DNA of 64,000 nucleotides from NCBI RefSeq assembly GCF_013466425.1, contig NZ_CP059165.1, positions 682,001-746,000 on the forward strand, read 5' to 3'. The DNA comes from Mycobacterium vicinigordonae (GTDB taxonomy: Bacteria > Actinomycetota > Actinomycetes > Mycobacteriales > Mycobacteriaceae). Of the stretch, positions 27,609-36,694 are shown piece by piece (position 1 is the stretch's first letter; each line of letters starts with the position of its first letter). A model generated the notes under the pieces. That model was not told the DNA's origin and searched no databases. It was given only the letters and a program-made list of their open reading frames with translations. The position numbers and the translations under genes were made by a program.

Positions 27609-28190
27609 ATGATCAAGCCGCACAACACCAACTCGGAGTTCGAACTCGGCGGGATCAACCACGTCGCGCTGGTCTGTTCCGACATGGCTCGCACCGTGGA
27701 CTTCTACAGCAACATCCTGGGTATGCCGCTGATCAAGTCGCTTGACCTGCCTGGGGGTGCGGGTCAGCACTTCTTCTTTGACGCCGGCAACGGCGACTGC
27801 GTCGCCTTCTTCTGGTTCGCCGAGGCCGCCGATCGGGTGCCAGGCCTCAGCTCGCCCGGCGCACTACCGGGACTGGGCGACATCACCAGCGCGGTGAGCA
27901 CGATGAATCACCTCGCCTTTCACGTTCCAGCGGACAAGTTCGACGCCTACCGGCAGCGTCTGAAGGAGAAGGGGGTGCGGGTCGGTCCGGTGCTCAATCA
28001 CGATGAGAGCCCGATGCAGGTGTCGGCGACCGTCCATCCCGGGGTGTATGTACGCTCCTTCTACTTCCAGGACCCCGACGGCATCATGCTGGAGTTTGCC
28101 TGCTGGATAAGGGAATTCAACGAAGCTGACGTCCCCGCCGTACCCAAGACCGCCGCCGACCGGCGGCCCCCGCTTGTCGTCGCTCCCTAG
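27609..28190 (+). CDS. Glyoxalase/VOC-fold dioxygenase-like protein (Rv0274-like)
   Basis: The 193-residue vicinal-oxygen-chelate protein has a beta-alpha-beta3 repeat. Metal ligand candidates are His18 (INHVALVCSD), His101/His105 (MNHLAFHV) and Glu162 (DPDGIMLEFACW). It may be an extradiol-type dioxygenase or isomerase; substrate unknown. GGGAGG precedes the ATG. It is divergent from, and probably repressed by, the TetR gene through the shared operator. Confidence 0.88.
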   Translation: MIKPHNTNSEFELGGINHVALVCSDMARTVDFYSNILGMPLIKSLDLPGGAGQHFFFDAGNGDCVAFFWFAEAADRVPGLSSPGALPGLGDITSAVSTMNHLAFHVPADKFDAYRQRLKEKGVRVGPVLNHDESPMQVSATVHPGVYVRSFYFQDPDGIMLEFACWIREFNEADVPAVPKTAADRRPPLVVAP

Positions 28191-28215
28191 TCGTCGGGTT
28201 TGACAGTCTTCGGTT

Positions 28216-28764
28216 GTGACACAGCACCTTCTGAGCGACGAGCAGATCACGGCGCTGACTCCGGCGCAGCGCCGGGAGTTGATCTCGCGACTCGAGCAAC
28301 CGCTGGGTGACCTGGTCGAGCCCGCCGACTTCGGCCGTAGGCGGCGGATTCGGCTGGGGCTGATCATCGGTGGGTCGGTCGTCCTGATCCCTTGGATCGG
28401 GTTTCTCGCGCTGACTCTGCCGCCCAATTATGTGGCGCACAACTGGCCGGCCACCTGGGTCGGCTTCGACGTCCTGCTGGTCGGCTTCATGCTGGCGACC
28501 GCTGTGCTGGGGTATCTGCGCCGGCAACTGCTGTTGCTCACCGCGTTCACCAGCGGAGTGCTGTTGATCTGCGACGCATGGTTCGACCTGATGACCGCTG
28601 GTCCCGAGGACGTGTGGGTGTCAATCGTCACGGCACTGCTGATCGAGGTGCCGATGGCGATCCTGCTGATCAGCGGCGCGCAGCGGATCATGCGGATCAC
28701 CCTGATGCGACTGTGGCTGCTGGATCCGGGGATGCGTCTGTGGCAGCTACCGCTGTTTCCCTAA
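28216..28764 (+). CDS. Small membrane protein, four transmembrane segments
   Basis: The 182-residue protein has a charged N-terminus (LTPAQRRELISRLEQPLGDL), then hydrophobic segments near residues 48-66, 82-100, 106-122 and 135-154, ending LWQLPLFP. The start is GTG at 28216, 25 bp after the VOC gene stop, so it could be co-transcribed with it. I recognise no family and recall no M. tuberculosis counterpart at this place. Confidence 0.75.
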   Translation: MTQHLLSDEQITALTPAQRRELISRLEQPLGDLVEPADFGRRRRIRLGLIIGGSVVLIPWIGFLALTLPPNYVAHNWPATWVGFDVLLVGFMLATAVLGYLRRQLLLLTAFTSGVLLICDAWFDLMTAGPEDVWVSIVTALLIEVPMAILLISGAQRIMRITLMRLWLLDPGMRLWQLPLFP

Positions 28765-28771
28765 CCTTCTT

Positions 28772-28811
28772 GGGGCCTTTCTTGGGGTTTTTGTGGGGGC
28801 CTTTGATGGGG
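28772..28811 (+). other. Four spaced G-tracts (candidate G-quadruplex)
   Basis: G-tracts at 28772-28775, 28784-28787, 28795-28799 and 28808-28811 are separated by pyrimidine-rich loops of 8, 7 and 8 nt. The element follows the membrane protein stop by 7 bp. The last part can also fold as an imperfect hairpin (GGCCTTTG with CAAAGCC), so it might act as a transcription end. Confidence 0.45.
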
Positions 28812-28918
28812 CAAAGCCTTCCTTGACGTGAACGCTTCGTTGACGCGGCAAAGCGGCAAACCGGAGCTCGACTCTTCAGCGGACTTGCGCCGCGACGCTC
28901 AGTGGTGTCGAATAGTCG

Positions 28919-28940
28919 ATAATGAAAACCATATTCATCT
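28919..28940. promoter_or_regulatory. Zur-like box upstream of the PPE3-like gene
   Basis: The AT-rich dyad with core TGAAAACCATATTCA (28923-28937) lies 18 bp before the PPE start. It differs at only one base from the core before eccA3. M. tuberculosis Zur sites precede Rv0280 and Rv0282 in the same places, so zinc repression is the natural reading. Confidence 0.8.
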
Positions 28941-28957
28941 GGCGGGTTGGGTGAGCT

Positions 28958-30541
28958 ATGCCGGTATGGATTGCTTCTCCGCCCGAAGTTCATTCAGCTC
29001 TGCTCAGTACCGGCCCCGGCCCCGGCTCGTTGCTGTCCGCCGCTGCGGCGTGGTCGGCCCTGGGTGCCGAGTACACCGAGGTCGCCGAGGAACTCGTCGC
29101 GGTGCTGGGCGCGGTGCAGAGCGGGGCCTGGCAAGGGCCCAGTGCCGGCGCATACGTCGCCGCACATGTCCCGTACCTGGCCTGGCTGACGCAAGCCAGT
29201 GCCAAGAGTCTGTCCGCGGCCGCGCAGCACGAAACTGCCGCCGCCGGCTACACCGCAGCGTTGGCGGCCATGCCGACTCTGGTCGAGTTGGCCGCCAACC
29301 ACACTGTTCACGGCGTGCTGGTGGCCACCAATTTCTTCGGGATCAATACGATCCCGATTGCACTCAACGAAGCTGACTACGCTCGCATGTGGGTTCAGGC
29401 TGCCACCGCGATGGCCGCCTACGATGCCGTGTCCACTGCCGCACTGGCTGCCACGCCGCAGAGCAGTGCGGCACCCCAGATCGTGCACGCCGACGATGAC
29501 CACGACCACGACCACGACCACGAGGGCGGCCACGAGGACCACGATCACGGCGACCCCACCGCCCTCGACTACCTCGTCGCGGATCTGCTGCGGTTTGTGA
29601 CCAATGGGCAGATCGACTGGGATCCCCTCGAGGGCACCCTCAACGGCGTGCACATGCACGACTACACCGATGCGACGCAACCGCTGTGGTGGGTGGCCCG
29701 CTCGCTGGAGTTCGGCCAGCAGTTCCAGACGTTCGTGCAGCAGCTGTTCACTAATCCCGCCGCCGCATTCGAGTATCTGGTGGAACTCGCCGAGTTCGAC
29801 TGGCCGACACACGTTGCTCAGGCTCTGCAAGCGGTTGGTCAGTCTCCGCAATTGTTGGCGGTGGCGATCAGTGGAGCCATCGCCAACCTGGGGTCAGTCA
29901 CGGGGTTGGCGGGTCTGGCGGGTCTGGCCGGGATCCAGCCTGCGCTGCCGCCCGCGATAGTCCCGCCGGCTGCGGCGACGCCGCCGATGCCGGCGGTCTC
30001 AACGGCGGCCCCCTCGGTCGTGGCATCCGCCGCCCCCGCGGCACCCGCACCTACGGCAACGACCGTGACCAGCACCCTCAGCAGCCCCGCGCCGCCCCCG
30101 CCCCCAGCGCCGGCCGCCGCGGGGTTCGGCTTCCCGTTCCTGGTCGGTGGTGGTCCCGGGGTCGGATTCGGCTCGGGGATGAGTGCCGTGGCCAGCGCCA
30201 GACGCAAGGCGTCGGAGCCCGATTCCGTGGCGGCCGCGGCTGCAGCAGAAGCCCGCGCCCAGGCGCGCCGGCGCCGGCGCCGGCGTACCGCGCAGCGCGA
30301 TTACGGTGACGAGTTCGCGGATATGAACGTCGACGTCGACCCGCAGTGGGACGTGCCGGGCGAACCCGATCTGGCTGCTGTGGCGTCGAATCAGGGCGCC
30401 GGAAGCCTGGGCTTTGCCGGCACGGTGCGCAACGAAGCGGCCGTTGACGTGGCCGGGCTCACAGCGCTGGCCGACGATGAATTCGGCGGTGGCCCAAGGG
30501 TGCCCATGCTGCCCCAATCCTGGGAGCCTGGTCGCGGCTGA
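28958..30541 (+). CDS. ppe3: PPE family protein, PPE-PPW type, with His/Asp-rich linker (PPE3/Rv0280-like)
   Basis: The 527-residue protein has a PPE domain of about 170 residues ([54 protein letters not shown]). Residues 177-199 then hold eight His (177, 182, 184, 186, 188, 192, 195, 197) interleaved with Asp/Glu, a likely metal-binding stretch. A Pro/Ala-rich linker and a basic RRRRRR patch follow. The C-terminal PPW signature is GFAGT then PMLPQSW. Placed behind a Zur-like box, it probably acts in zinc-limited growth with ESX-3. Export through a type VII system is expected. Confidence 0.93.
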   Translation: MPVWIASPPEVHSALLSTGPGPGSLLSAAAAWSALGAEYTEVAEELVAVLGAVQSGAWQGPSAGAYVAAHVPYLAWLTQASAKSLSAAAQHETAAAGYTAALAAMPTLVELAANHTVHGVLVATNFFGINTIPIALNEADYARMWVQAATAMAAYDAVSTAALAATPQSSAAPQIVHADDDHDHDHDHEGGHEDHDHGDPTALDYLVADLLRFVTNGQIDWDPLEGTLNGVHMHDYTDATQPLWWVARSLEFGQQFQTFVQQLFTNPAAAFEYLVELAEFDWPTHVAQALQAVGQSPQLLAVAISGAIANLGSVTGLAGLAGLAGIQPALPPAIVPPAAATPPMPAVSTAAPSVVASAAPAAPAPTATTVTSTLSSPAPPPPPAPAAAGFGFPFLVGGGPGVGFGSGMSAVASARRKASEPDSVAAAAAAEARAQARRRRRRRTAQRDYGDEFADMNVDVDPQWDVPGEPDLAAVASNQGAGSLGFAGTVRNEAAVDVAGLTALADDEFGGGPRVPMLPQSWEPGRG

Positions 30542-30570
30542 CCACGCGGAACCCGCGTACAGTCGTTCGG

Positions 30571-31473
30571 GTGCGAAGTGAGCGTGACAGCTGGGACATC
30601 ACCACGAGTGTCGGTTCGACGGCGCTGTTCGTCGCCACCGCGCGGGCGCTGGAGGCGCAGAAGCCCGATCCGCTGGTGGTCGACCCGTATGCGGAGATGT
30701 TCTGTCGTGCCGTCGGGGGCACCTGGGCTGATGTGCTCGACGGTAAGGCGCCCGACCACGAACTGAAGAGCGACGACTTCGGTCAGCACTTCGTCAACTT
30801 CCAGGCGGCCCGCACCAAGTATTTCGACGCGTACTTCCAGCGCGCCGCGGCGGCCGGTGCTCGCCAAGTCGTTATCTTGGCCGCCGGCCTGGACTCGAGG
30901 GCCTACCGGTTGCCGTGGCCGGACGGGACGACGATCTTCGAGTTGGACCAGCCGCAGGTGCTCGAATTCAAGCGCCGGGTGCTGGCGGAGCACGGCGTGC
31001 AGCCGCGCGCTGAGCGCCGTGAGATCGCCGTCGACCTCCGTGACGACTGGTCACAAGCGCTGCGAGAAAGCGGCTTTGACCCCACCCAGTTTTCCGCCTG
31101 GATTGCTGAGGGGTTGTTGATCTACCTCCCGGCCGCCGCGCAGGAGCAGCTGTTCACCGGCATCGACGCACTGGCCGGCCCCGGCAGTCACGTCGCGGTG
31201 GAGGATGGCGCCCCGCTGCCCCGAGACGAGTTCGAGGCCAAGGTTGCCGAGGAACGTGCCGAACCGGACGGCAGCCAACGTCCGTTCTTCCAGCTCGTCT
31301 ACAACGAGCAGTATGCGCCGGCCACCGAGTGGTTCGGTCAACATGGCTGGACGGCGATCGGCACGCCGCTCAACGACTACATCAGCGAGGTCGGCCGCCC
31401 AATACCGGGTCCAGAATCCGAGGCGGCGTCGATGTTCGCCCGCAACACGCTGGTCAGCGCGACCAAACCGTAG
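30571..31473 (+). CDS. SAM-dependent methyltransferase (Rv0281-like)
   Basis: The 300-residue protein belongs to the mycobacterial leucine carboxyl methyltransferase-like group. Landmarks are [60 protein letters not shown] (SAM site) and [13 protein letters not shown]. Start is GTG at 30571, 29 bp after the PPE stop. Substrate unknown. It lies between two PPE genes in the probable Zur-controlled segment. Similarity to Rv0281 is very high by recollection. Confidence 0.93.
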   Translation: MRSERDSWDITTSVGSTALFVATARALEAQKPDPLVVDPYAEMFCRAVGGTWADVLDGKAPDHELKSDDFGQHFVNFQAARTKYFDAYFQRAAAAGARQVVILAAGLDSRAYRLPWPDGTTIFELDQPQVLEFKRRVLAEHGVQPRAERREIAVDLRDDWSQALRESGFDPTQFSAWIAEGLLIYLPAAAQEQLFTGIDALAGPGSHVAVEDGAPLPRDEFEAKVAEERAEPDGSQRPFFQLVYNEQYAPATEWFGQHGWTAIGTPLNDYISEVGRPIPGPESEAASMFARNTLVSATKP

Positions 31474-31565
31474 CCCTGTTGTTCTCGTAGGAGTTTCCTT
31501 TGAGGACGACAAGAAAAGTCGGTGGTTGCGGGAACTATGGTCGGTCCGGCACCGACAACTAGGAC

Positions 31566-33011
31566 GTGCCGGTTTGGCTGGCCTTTCCACCGGAGACCCA
31601 CTCGGCCCTGCTGAGCAGCGGGCCGGGACCTGCCGGGCTGCTCGCGGCCGCGCACGCCTGGAACTTGTTGAGTTTGGAATACACGGCGGTGGCCGACGAA
31701 TTGGCAGACGTGCTGGGGGCTGTGCAGGCGGGCGGGTGGGAAGGGCCGACCGCGGGCAGATACGTGGCGGCCCATCTGCCGTACCTGGCGTGGTTGCAGC
31801 GGGCTGGTGTCGCCAGCGCCGAGGCGGTTGCCCGGCACGAGGCCGCCGCGGCGGCGTTCACCGCAGCCCTGGCCGCCATGCCGACCCTGGCGGATCTGGC
31901 GGCCAACCATGCGACCCACGCCGCGTTGCTCGCCACGAACTTCTTCGGGATCAATACCGTGCCCATCGCGCTCAACGAAGCCGACTATGTCCGGATGTGG
32001 ATTCAGGCGGCCGGCACCATGACCGCATATCAAGAGGCTTCCGGCGCCGCGGTGGCGTCAGCGGCGCCGGCCGACCCGGCCCCGCAGATCGAGGCTGCCG
32101 ATGACGACGGTGACGGCGACGGCGGGATCATCGACAACGACGGTGGCGACCCGACCCAGTTGAGTTGGTGGCTGAATCGGGTCACCGAAGTCATCGAGAC
32201 CCTAGCCAGGGATGTCGAGGAGTTTCCGGAGAATCCGTCGGCGGCCATCGGGCAGTTGGAGAACGATCTGCCCCTGCTGGTGGCCGATGAGGTTGGGCAT
32301 GCGGGTGAGGCGCTCACTACGTTCCCGCAGCTGCAACTACTCCTGCCGGCGGCTTTCGCGTTGCCGACGGCCGGTTTCGGTTTCGCCGGCCTGGCTGGTC
32401 TGGGTGGGCTCGCCGGGACCAGCGCCGGCACCTCGCCGAGCGCGGCGCCGGTGGCCCCGGTGCCCGCCGTCGGCCTGTCCGCGCCCGCGGGCTCCCCGCT
32501 CGTCCCGGGTGCAGCAACCCCGGCGCCGGGGCCGGCGCCGGCATCAGCGCCGCCCGCATCGACCGTCGTTTCGGCGTCGGCGCCTCCTGCGCCTCCTGCC
32601 CCGGGCGCGGGACCTACCGGCTTTCCGTATTTGGTGGGTGGTCCGGGTTTGGGTGCCAATTCGGCGGCGAAGTCCAGCGCCGGCCGCAAGGCCGCCGAGC
32701 CGCATGCTGCGTCGGCGCCAGCGGCAGCCGCCACATCCGGGTTGGAGCAGGCGCGGGCGCGTCGGCGCCGCCAGGCGGCAATGCAGGATCGCGGCCATCG
32801 CTTCGAGTACCTGAGCGCCGAACCAGACCCGGTGACCGGGCCGGTGGCGTCGGACCGGGGGGCGGGGTTCATGGGGTTTTCCGGGACGATTGGCGGCCCT
32901 GCAACGGCCGAGGCCAACGGGTTGACGACGCTGCCCGAGGATGATTTCGGGTCGGGACCGGTGGTGCCGATGCTGCCGGAGACCTGGCCGCCACCCGGGG
33001 AGTCAGGATAA
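31566..33011 (+). CDS. Second PPE-PPW protein with EF-hand-like loop in the linker
   Basis: The 481-residue paralogue of the PPE two genes upstream has PPE landmarks [35 protein letters not shown] and [19 protein letters not shown]. The C-terminal PPW signature is GFSGT and PMLPETW. The linker at residues 179-195 is Asp/Gly-rich. D181-x-D183-x-D185-G186-x-I188-x-x-x-D192 fits the EF-hand/dockerin metal loop consensus. Start is GTG at 31566 with a weak ribosome site. I recall no second PPE here in M. tuberculosis, so it is probably a local duplication. Confidence 0.9.
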   Translation: MPVWLAFPPETHSALLSSGPGPAGLLAAAHAWNLLSLEYTAVADELADVLGAVQAGGWEGPTAGRYVAAHLPYLAWLQRAGVASAEAVARHEAAAAAFTAALAAMPTLADLAANHATHAALLATNFFGINTVPIALNEADYVRMWIQAAGTMTAYQEASGAAVASAAPADPAPQIEAADDDGDGDGGIIDNDGGDPTQLSWWLNRVTEVIETLARDVEEFPENPSAAIGQLENDLPLLVADEVGHAGEALTTFPQLQLLLPAAFALPTAGFGFAGLAGLGGLAGTSAGTSPSAAPVAPVPAVGLSAPAGSPLVPGAATPAPGPAPASAPPASTVVSASAPPAPPAPGAGPTGFPYLVGGPGLGANSAAKSSAGRKAAEPHAASAPAAAATSGLEQARARRRRQAAMQDRGHRFEYLSAEPDPVTGPVASDRGAGFMGFSGTIGGPATAEANGLTTLPEDDFGSGPVVPMLPETWPPPGESG

Positions 33012-33022
33012 GCCCGGTGTTG

Positions 33023-33045
33023 TTAATGAAAATCATATTCAGTAA
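33023..33045. promoter_or_regulatory. Zur-like box upstream of eccA3
   Basis: The dyad with core TGAAAATCATATTCA (33027-33041) starts 12 bp after the PPE stop and 160 bp before eccA3. It shares 14 of 15 core bases with the box before the first PPE. ESX-3 of M. tuberculosis is repressed by Zur with zinc. Confidence 0.85.
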
Positions 33046-33154
33046 GCTGCTGAGCCAGTGACCCGCGTTCGTTCGAGGCACGGAGAAATGCTGGTCAGCC
33101 AGGGTCAGAATGGGAGCGATGTGGCGTACGGCACGCAATTGACCGCCTCGACAG

Positions 33155-33173
33155 TTAGCTTAGGGAATGCTAA
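33155..33173. promoter_or_regulatory. IdeR-like iron box upstream of eccA3
   Basis: TTAGCTTAGGGAATGCTAA matches 14 of 19 positions of the IdeR consensus TTAGGTTAGGCTAACCTAA, with intact TTAG/CTAA ends. It extends to GTTAGC...GCTAAC arms and lies 33 bp before the eccA3 ATG. IdeR iron repression of ESX-3 is established in M. tuberculosis. Confidence 0.75.
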
Positions 33174-33206
33174 CTTCGTGAGGCTAACGACAGGCAAACT
33201 TCGCCA

Positions 33207-35093
33207 ATGGCGATCGTGACATCAGGAGACGGCGGGGGCGTGGAACGCGGTGATATAGGCATGCTGGCGGCTCAACCCCGTGCATCCCGAACAGACGGCA
33301 GGGTGGACGAGGACGTGATCAGCAGGTTTGCCACCTGCTGCCGTGCCTTGGGCATCGCGGTATACGAGCGGCAACGCCCCGCTGACCTGGAGGCGGCCCG
33401 ATCCGGCTTCGGCGCGCTGACCCGAGTCGCCCATGAGCAGTGCGACGCGTGGACCGGTCTGGCAGCATCCGGTGATACGTCCAAGCGCGTGCTCGAGCAG
33501 GTGTCGCGTACCGCGGCCACCGCGGGCGTGCTGCAGCGGCAAGTGGAACTGCAGTCCGGAGCCCTCGGGTTCCGCTATGACACCGGCTTGTATCTGCAGT
33601 TCCGCGCCAGCACAACGGACGACTTCCACCTCGCCTACGCGGCCGCGCTGGCATCCGAGGGGCAGTTCGCCGAAGCCAACAACATCGTCAGTCGCATCAT
33701 CGAGCGCCGCCCGAAGTCACGCGAGGCCCGCTGGATCTCCGTCGTGATCAACTACCGCGCCGAGCGCTGGTCGGACGTCGTGAAGTTGTTGACCCCGATC
33801 GTTAACGACCCCGACCTCGACGAGGCCTTCGCCCATGCAGTGAAGATCACGCTGGGCACCTCGCTGGCGCGGCTGGGCATGTTCGCTCCCGCGTTGTCCT
33901 ACCTGGAGGAGCCCGAAGGGCCCATCGTCGTGGCCGCGGTCGACGGAGCGCTGGCCAAAGCGCTCGCACTGCGCGCACACGTGGACGAAGAGGCAGCCAG
34001 CGACGTGCTGCATGAGCTCTACGCCGCCAACCCGGAAAACGAAGAGATCGAGCAGGCGCTGTCTGACCCGAGCTTCGGAATGGTCACTACCACCGCGGCG
34101 CGCATCGAGGCCCGCACCGACCCGTGGAGTCGCGACACCGAACCCAGCGACGCCGACTTCGTGGACCCGGGCGCCCGCGAGCGCAAAGCCACCTTGCTGG
34201 CCGAGGCCGAAGAGGCGCTCAACGAGTTCATCGGCCTGGAGGAAGTCAAGAACCAGGTGTCGCGACTGAAGAGTTCGGTGGCCATGGCCGTGCTGCGACA
34301 GCAGCGCGGGCTGACCGTCGCGCAGCGCACCCACCACCTGGTCTTCGCCGGCCCGCCCGGAACCGGTAAGACCACGATTGCCCGTGTTGTCGCCAAAATC
34401 TATTGTGGCCTAGGCCTTTTGAAGCGAGAGAACATCCGCGAGGTACACCGCGCCGACCTCATCGGTCAGCACATCGGTGAGACTGAGGCCAAGACGAACG
34501 CGATCATTGACAGTGCGCTGGACGGCGTGCTGTTCCTGGACGAGGCGTACGCGCTGGTGGCCACCGGAGCCAAGAACGATTTCGGACTGGTGGCTATCGA
34601 CACCCTGCTGGCGCGCATGGAGAACGACCGCGACCGGTTGGTGGTCATCATCGCCGGGTATCGCGCCGATCTGGACAAGTTCCTCGACACCAACGAAGGT
34701 CTGAGGTCCCGGTTCACCCGCAGCATCGACTTCCCGTCATACCAGCCCTCGGAGTTGACCGAGATTGCGAATCTGATGGCGCAGCAACGGGATAGCGTGT
34801 TCGAGCCGGCTGCACTCGCCGATATGCAGAAGCTGTTCACCCACCTGGCCCAGACGTCCTCACCCGACAGCAACGGGATCGACCGGCGCAGCCTGGACAT
34901 CGCCGGCAACGGCCGTTTCGTTCGTAACATCGTCGAGCGTTCCGAGGAAGAGCGCGAATTCCGGCTTGACCATTCCGAGCAAGCCGGCACAGGTGAATTC
35001 ACCGATGAGGACCTGATGACAATCACCGCACAAGATGTCGGCAATACCGTGGCCCCGCTGCTGCGAGGTCTCGGACTCTCGGTGCCCGCATGA
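33207..35093 (+). CDS. eccA3: ESX-3 cytosolic AAA+ ATPase EccA3
   Basis: The 628-residue protein has an N-terminal TPR-like half and a C-terminal CbxX/CfqX-type AAA+ domain. Walker A is GPPGTGKT at residues 382-389, Walker B is VLFLDEAYAL and a sensor-type RSRFTRSIDF follows. It acts in the cytosol on PE/PPE-chaperone complexes during ESX-3 secretion. ATG at 33207 gives a length near M. tuberculosis EccA3 (631 aa). It is the first gene of the core operon, behind the Zur- and IdeR-like boxes. Its stop overlaps eccB3 by 4 bp. Confidence 0.97.
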   Translation: MAIVTSGDGGGVERGDIGMLAAQPRASRTDGRVDEDVISRFATCCRALGIAVYERQRPADLEAARSGFGALTRVAHEQCDAWTGLAASGDTSKRVLEQVSRTAATAGVLQRQVELQSGALGFRYDTGLYLQFRASTTDDFHLAYAAALASEGQFAEANNIVSRIIERRPKSREARWISVVINYRAERWSDVVKLLTPIVNDPDLDEAFAHAVKITLGTSLARLGMFAPALSYLEEPEGPIVVAAVDGALAKALALRAHVDEEAASDVLHELYAANPENEEIEQALSDPSFGMVTTTAARIEARTDPWSRDTEPSDADFVDPGARERKATLLAEAEEALNEFIGLEEVKNQVSRLKSSVAMAVLRQQRGLTVAQRTHHLVFAGPPGTGKTTIARVVAKIYCGLGLLKRENIREVHRADLIGQHIGETEAKTNAIIDSALDGVLFLDEAYALVATGAKNDFGLVAIDTLLARMENDRDRLVVIIAGYRADLDKFLDTNEGLRSRFTRSIDFPSYQPSELTEIANLMAQQRDSVFEPAALADMQKLFTHLAQTSSPDSNGIDRRSLDIAGNGRFVRNIVERSEEEREFRLDHSEQAGTGEFTDEDLMTITAQDVGNTVAPLLRGLGLSVPA

Positions 35094-36694
35094 GCAAGAA
35101 CGAGTCCGAAGCGGAATGGGCGGACGATCGGCGGTCGTTCGCTTCCCGCACCCCAGTGAACGAGAACCCGGACAAGGTGGAATACCGGCGCGGTTTCGTC
35201 ACGCGTCATCAGGTGACCGGGTGGCGGTTCGTGATGCGGCGCATCGCATCCGGAATTGCGTTGCACGACACCAGGATGCTCGTCGAGCCGTTGCGCACCC
35301 AGTCACGTGCGGTCTTGATGGGGGTGCTGTTGCTGGTCACGGGTTTAATCGGCTGCTTCGTGTTTTCGCTGATCCGGCCCAACGGGCAGGTCGGCAACAA
35401 CGCAGTGCTCGCTGACCGATCCACCGCAGCGCTGTATGTGCGGGTGGGCGAGAAGTTGCACCCCGTGCTCAACCTGACCTCGGCACGGCTGATCGCCGGA
35501 CAGCCCGTGAACCCGACCACAGTGAAAAGCGCTGAGCTGGACAAGTTTCCGCGTGGCAACCTGATCGGGATTCCGGGGGCCCCGGAGCGCATGGTGCAGA
35601 GCACGTCGCGCGACGCGGACTGGACGGTGTGCGATGCCGTCACCGGCCAACCCGGGCGGGGTGCACGCAGCACCGGAGTGACCGTGATCGCCGGAGTTCC
35701 GCAAACTGACGGCGCCCGCGCGACGGCTATCGAATCCAGGCAGGTGATCCTGGTCGATGCGGCCGCATCGGGCGGCGACGGGACATGGTTGCTCTGGGAA
35801 GGCAAGCGCAGCCGCATCGACCTAGCCGACCACGCGATCACCAACGCACTGGGCCTGGGCACCGAGGTGCCCGCGCCCCGGCCCATCGCGTCGGGACTGT
35901 TCAATGCTATTCCGCAAGCCCCACCGCTGGCGGCGCCGCCGATCCCGAACGCCGGCGGCCCGGCAGGCTTCGCGGTCCCGGCTCCGATCGGCGCGGTGGT
36001 GGTGTCTTACGCGGTCGACCGGGCCGGTGCGGACAACTTCTACGCAGTGCTGCCGGACGGTCTGCAGCTGATCCCGCCAGTGCTGGCGGCGATCCTGCGT
36101 AACACCAATTCGTATGGCCTGCAACAGCCTCCGCGACTGGCGGCCGACGAGATCGCCAAGCTGCCGGTGTCGCGGCTGCTCGACACATTGCGCTATCCGG
36201 CCCAGCCGGTGACCCTGGTCGACGCGGCCCGCGATCCGGTCACCTGCGCGTTCTGGAGCAAGCGCGACGGCGCGGCCACCAGTGCGCTGAGCCTGCTGGC
36301 TGGTTCGGCGCTGCCGGTGGCCGAGGGCATCCGGCCCGTCGAATTGGTCGGTGGTGGCGCCAAAGTCGCCCTGGCACCCGGTACCGGCTATTTCACTCAG
36401 ACCGTCGGCGGGGGAGCGGCCGCACCGGCCACTGGATCATTGTTCTGGGTCTCGGACACCGGAGTGCGCTACGGCATCGACAACGAGTCCGATCGCTCAG
36501 GATCCAGCGGCGGCGGCAAAGCTGTTGAGGCGCTTGGTCTTCAGTCGCCGCCGCTCGCCATACCGTGGTCGATCCTGTCCTTGTTCGCAGCAGGCCCGAC
36601 GCTGTCGCGCACCGATGCGCTGTTGGCGCATGACGGTTTGCCGCCGGACAGCCGACCGGGTCATCCGGTATCCGCCGAAGGGGAACCCCGATGA
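35090..36694 (+). CDS. eccB3: ESX-3 membrane protein EccB3
   Basis: The 534-residue protein has a cytosolic N-terminus with the family segment [14 protein letters not shown]. One transmembrane helix lies near residues 81-100 ([17 protein letters not shown]), and a large periplasmic domain made of repeated segments follows. EccB is the periplasmic-facing core of the ESX-3 membrane complex. The ATG overlaps the eccA3 stop (ATGA), and the stop overlaps eccC3 in the same way. Confidence 0.97.
   Translation: MSKNESEAEWADDRRSFASRTPVNENPDKVEYRRGFVTRHQVTGWRFVMRRIASGIALHDTRMLVEPLRTQSRAVLMGVLLLVTGLIGCFVFSLIRPNGQVGNNAVLADRSTAALYVRVGEKLHPVLNLTSARLIAGQPVNPTTVKSAELDKFPRGNLIGIPGAPERMVQSTSRDADWTVCDAVTGQPGRGARSTGVTVIAGVPQTDGARATAIESRQVILVDAAASGGDGTWLLWEGKRSRIDLADHAITNALGLGTEVPAPRPIASGLFNAIPQAPPLAAPPIPNAGGPAGFAVPAPIGAVVVSYAVDRAGADNFYAVLPDGLQLIPPVLAAILRNTNSYGLQQPPRLAADEIAKLPVSRLLDTLRYPAQPVTLVDAARDPVTCAFWSKRDGAATSALSLLAGSALPVAEGIRPVELVGGGAKVALAPGTGYFTQTVGGGAAAPATGSLFWVSDTGVRYGIDNESDRSGSSGGGKAVEALGLQSPPLAIPWSILSLFAAGPTLSRTDALLAHDGLPPDSRPGHPVSAEGEPR

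Noticed and set aside
28392..28826. 144-residue plus-strand ORF overlapping the small membrane protein
   Set aside because: Out-of-frame Arg/Ala/Asp-rich shadow of the 28216-28764 gene, which has clear hydrophobic segments.
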